From positions 1 through 64,000 of the forward strand of contig JALNQF010000217.1 in assembly GCA_028456385.1 (NCBI GenBank): a stretch of DNA of 64,000 nucleotides. The letters run 5' to 3'. The notes beneath the pieces are model-generated. The model was given only the letters and a program-made list of their open reading frames with translations. It did no database searches and was not told where the DNA came from. Positions 60,301-64,000 of the stretch are shown here, in pieces (position 1 is the first letter of the stretch; each line of letters begins with the position of its first letter). This stretch comes from Ophiosphaerella korrae (lineage: Eukaryota > Ascomycota > Dothideomycetes > Pleosporales > Phaeosphaeriaceae). The translations under genes were made by a program, and so were the position numbers.

Positions 60301-63300
60301 CTACTAGTTTTTCTAGTACTTTGTGTACGTACTATATATATTCTTCTTCTATTTCTAAGAATATAAGGATATTATCTAGGTATATAAATGTAAATATATC
60401 TAAGTATTCTCTTAGTACTATATTTATTCTTTCTTAGAAGGCTACTAGTGCGTTTAGTAAGCTAAAGGGTATAACTAGGTATTTATATAGTCTATATTGT
60501 ATTCTAAACGCTATTTTCTATTTATTACCTTTCTTAATTCTAATCTAGTAGTAGGCGTTCTAGATGTCTAGTTTTGTAAAGATTCTTACTTTCTATAGTC
60601 TATCTTGTATTATATCTATTTATAGTAAAGGGTATTAGTTCTTATTTATAATTGCGTTAGTTTTTCTAAAGTCTACGCAAGGTCTTTTATTACTTATTCT
60701 CTTTTTATCTATAAATATAAGTCTGTGTGCTACTAAGGACTTAGATTCTTATATTTATCCTTTCTTTAGTGCGTTTTTAATAAACGTTCGTTTAATCTTA
60801 GATTCTTCTTCTATTTTTCTATAAACTAGGCTCTATCTTATATCCTTATCTTCCTTTAAATCTATTGCTAAATCCTATAGTTAGTGTTTTAGAAGGTACT
60901 CTTTAGGTTCTATAAGCTGTTTTTCTTATTTCTTATATTTTTCTAGGAATTCTCCCTTATAGGTGTTTATGTTAGCCTTTAATATGTCTATTCTATAGTA
61001 GTTAATTTTTCCTATTCTCTAATTAATGTGTAGGTTAGTTATTTATAACTATAGTATTCCTAGTATTATATCTTGTTTGTTATTAATTGTTGTTATATCT
61101 ATAACTATATTCTTAATTGTTATCTCTTCTAGTTCTAGCGTAGAGAGAACTATTTTAAATCTAATAGGTTCTTAGAATAGTTTTCCTTTAATTATACTTA
61201 GTTGTCGAGGGTATTTCTTTATTATATACTACATTCCTTGTATTTCTATAAACTTCCTTAATATAAAGTTTCTTGTAGCTCTACTATTAATTATTAATTG
61301 TACTTTCTTTCCTTAATAAGTACCTATCTTCGTAATATATAGGCCTCTTATACTGTCTAGCTTTTCTTACTTTAGTATTTTTATAAATTGTCTATCTTCT
61401 TAGGGCTATAGCCCTATTTTAAGTTTGTATTCTTTATATTTTAGATATCTATTGTACTTGTATTTGTACTATAGTCTTCCTTAGACGCATTTCTTAGGTA
61501 GTTTTAGTCTAGGCCTTATTACTACGTAACCTTCTACTAGTATTATTTCCTATCCTTAGATATCTTCTACTAAAATTACTCTTATATAGTCGTAGCCTCT
61601 TTTTCTTATAAGCTATACTTTATTATTTACCTTAGGGTTTCTATATATTATATAATTCTTTTCTAGGTATAATGTCTATAATGCTTTAAAATATACTAGA
61701 TGTTTAGGGTTTGTTATTTTATTATCCCCTTCCTAATATTTATCTTTGCTAGGTATTTCTATTGTTAGGATATAGTACGTTACTAGTACTCTTAGTGTAT
61801 AGGCTTCGTTAATCTATCGCGTTTTTCTTGCAAGGTACTACTATTCTTTTTAGGTAGGTATCCTTCCTACTATAACTATATATTACTTTATCTATTCTTA
61901 AAATAGTGTAAACTTTATTTCTTTAGGATTGCGTTCTTTCTAGTCTTTATACGCTTCCTCTATACTTATAACTAGTAAGTATTTCTAAACAAACTTCTAT
62001 TCTTTATTTTATTCTTCTATATCTATTGTTGTATAGCTATTATAGCTATGTATATCTAGCTAGGCGTATTCTATACCTCTTATACTTACCTATCTTTTAC
62101 TTTCTTGTAGTTCTTTAGAAGAAGCTATAGTAGTCTCTTTATCTAGTACTAGTCCTTTAGCCTAGATTAATAGGGTCTAGAGCTCTTCTCTTTTTAAGTC
62201 TTCTATTAGTAGGTCTATTATATACGCTGTTTCTTCTAGCTATACTTTTGTTCTTTCTTTTATTACTACTACTTTATTTCTTTGTTGTAAGAAGTATCCT
62301 ACTCTCTATTTACTAGAAAGGTATATATAGTAGTCGTCTTTGTAATAAAAGGTCTAATAGAGTATTACGTGTTATATTTCTTTGCTCCTAGCTACCTTTT
62401 CTTAAGGTTTAGCCTATGCTTGTAGTACTTCCTTTTTTTTCTCTATTATCTTTAACTAAGTTTCCTTATCTTTTTTATAGTCTCTACTTTTGCAGTCTTT
62501 TACGTAGTGTCCTAGTTTTCTATATTTATAATATACTATATCCTTTTTCTTCTTTAATTAGTAGTCTTTTACGTAGTAGCCTTTCTTACTACAGTTAAAA
62601 CACGTAAAGTCTTTATTCTTCTTTCTCTTTCTATCCTTATTTACGTTAAGGATTATAGGGTCTCTAGTGTCCTAGTTTCTAGTTTAGCTACTATACTTGT
62701 TCTTTTTCTATTCTTAAAAGTTGTTGTTAATTTAGATTACCTTTTATTTTAAGGCTTCTAGTGTCCTAGGTTTCTCTATATATATTATTTCGTATCGAAT
62801 TTTTACGTTTAGTCCTTGTTTAAATTGTAACATAAGGGCTAATTTGTTCTATTCTATATTTTAGCTTAGTTATTTAAATTGTAATACGTATTCTAGAACA
62901 CTCTTGTTTTGTGTAAGCCTTTCGAGTTTCTCTTTAGCTTATTAGGTAATATCTATATCTCTAAATACTACTCTTATTCGTTTAGTAAAGTATTTATAAC
63001 TTCTAAAAATAGCTCTTGTTTTATCTTTTTAGGTTATTAGAGAATACGTCGTATAGTCTGTCTAGTAGGGCTCGTACTATCTTATTACGTCTTCTTTAAG
63101 GTGTAGTCTAATATATATTACCTTCTTTTCTTCTATATTAGAGTATAGTACTTGTATATCTATCTAGAGTTATACTAACGCTATAAAGGGTTTTAATTTC
63201 TCCCTTATTCTGTTAAACTTTTTAAGGATAGGTATCTTAGGTAGTTTCTTTGTTGCACTTATTTCTAGTCGTTAGGTAATTAGCTCTATCTAGTTCTAGC

Positions 63301-63566
63301 CTTTAATAATAGCTTTAATTTATACTTCGTTCTATTTTAAGTAGTCTTGTAGTTTCTTATTCTACGTTTCTAGTGCTTTAATTACTATCTTTATATCTTC
63401 TTTGTTATTAGTTAGTTTGTTTATATAGTCCTTGATTATTTCCTATATAGTGCTATCTAACTTATAACTACTCCTTAGGGCTTTACTTTTTAAACTTTCT
63501 ACTATCGTGTTAGCTAGACTATGCGCTACTTACGCTTCGCTTCTCGTAATAACTAAATTAGTAAGG

Positions 63567-63995
63567 TGTTACGGGCTCACTAGGGTCGACTTCCTAATAG
63601 CCTAGATAGTATTAGTAGATTATAAGGTAATAACAAAAGCTCGTGTTATAATCTACAATAAGCTATAAATAATAGAAGATGTTTCGCAACTATCTTTGTA
63701 TTGTCGCTTGTAGTTAATAATTAAATTGCTAATACTATCCTAACAATACGCATTGTTGCTAACTATATACTTGTCTTGATCTATTAATCTACTACTACTA
63801 AAGATAGTAGATTATAGATTACTCTAATCTGTAATCTATTAATACTAAGGGTCTACAGATTATAGATTACTTTAGGTGTCCTAATTATGTGTAGTTTCCT
63901 AATCAAGTTCGTATTCCTCGCGTTCGTAAGAACTTAATCCTTTAGTTGTAGGGCTAATTAGTTCTATCTATAATTCTCTTGTTACTATTGTAATA
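63567..63995 (-). repeat. 5' LTR of Gypsy-6
   Basis: 429 bp, TGTTAC start kept, CA end changed to TA. Leader AATTAGTAAGG to its left. Followed directly by the GTAGT duplication that ends the window. Confidence 0.9.
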
Positions 63996-64000
63996 GTAGT

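Larger units (their letters stand above)
56961..63995 (-). mobile_element. Gypsy-6: complete RIP-mutated chromovirus-type element
   Basis: 7035 bp with 429-bp LTRs at both ends and a perfect 5-bp target duplication GTAGT (56956-56960 and 63996-64000). On the minus strand from right to left: leader; gag with two zinc knuckles (about 62490-62610); RT with TKLDI-x-NAYY-x-IRI (about 60525-60570); integrase (about 58650-58930); chromodomain (QFYNSRNYYL-x-K, about 58100-58260); and a CCCC-rich plus-strand tract at 57390-57405 (polypurine tract on minus). More CpA/TpG survive here than in Gypsy-0 or Gypsy-2, pointing to a younger insertion. Stops remove all coding potential. It is almost colinear with Gypsy-1. 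Confidence 0.93.

Noticed and set aside
1..64000. tRNA or rRNA genes
   Set aside because: No stretch with tRNA A/B boxes and cloverleaf pairing or rRNA-like sequence was spotted by eye; a covariance-model scan would be needed to exclude degenerate copies.

Overview
The window looks like a filamentous ascomycete (Pezizomycotina) chromosome with a two-compartment genome. A Pleosporales/Dothideomycete origin is plausible but not proven. Introns are short (46-79 bp, one possibly 168 bp) with GT..AG ends and CTRAY-like branch sites. About 35 kb of AT-rich repeat DNA is almost free of CpA/TpG and rich in TpA. Its coding frames are full of TAG/TAA where Gln or Trp is expected. This is the footprint of repeat-induced point mutation (RIP).

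Layout. 1-14612: a nest of RIP-mutated chromodomain-type Ty3/gypsy retrotransposons, all on the minus strand. An old element (3469-3869 plus 10929-14612) has its reverse transcriptase split by a complete younger copy (3870-10928, flanked by TATAT duplications). A second copy also sits in it and runs off the left edge (1-3468). 14613-15694: transition zone. 15695-42680: an island of normal composition. Its apparently intact genes are a coiled-coil protein, a seven-span membrane protein, a UstYa-like oxidase, a 46-residue secreted peptide, a secreted berberine-bridge-type FAD oxidoreductase and a GNAT acetyltransferase. Its broken genes are a PD-(D/E)XK-like protein, an ATP-grasp ligase, a POT peptide transporter, an ankyrin protein, an MFS monocarboxylate-type permease, an unrecognised minus-strand gene and a pogo transposase stub. 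42860-64000: a second RIP-mutated zone. It holds a fold-back element with long inverted arms (43827-44925), a different gypsy family (about 44930-54124) carrying a solo LTR and an unmutated insertion, then a nest of three more elements (54125-55873 plus strand; 55874-56955 minus; 56961-63995 complete, with GTAGT duplications exactly at the window edge).

How genes may work together. Between 27.7 and 40.6 kb lie a UstYa-like oxidase, a tiny secreted peptide, an ATP-grasp ligase, two transporter-type genes and an FAD oxidoreductase. That set resembles a specialised-metabolite cluster, possibly a peptide one, in decay: the ligase and both transporters are broken, while the two oxidoreductases and the small peptide still read through. 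Several of the breaks are TGG or CAA to stop changes, as expected if RIP leaked from the flanking repeats. The cluster idea is inference. The gene families and the lesions are read from the sequence.
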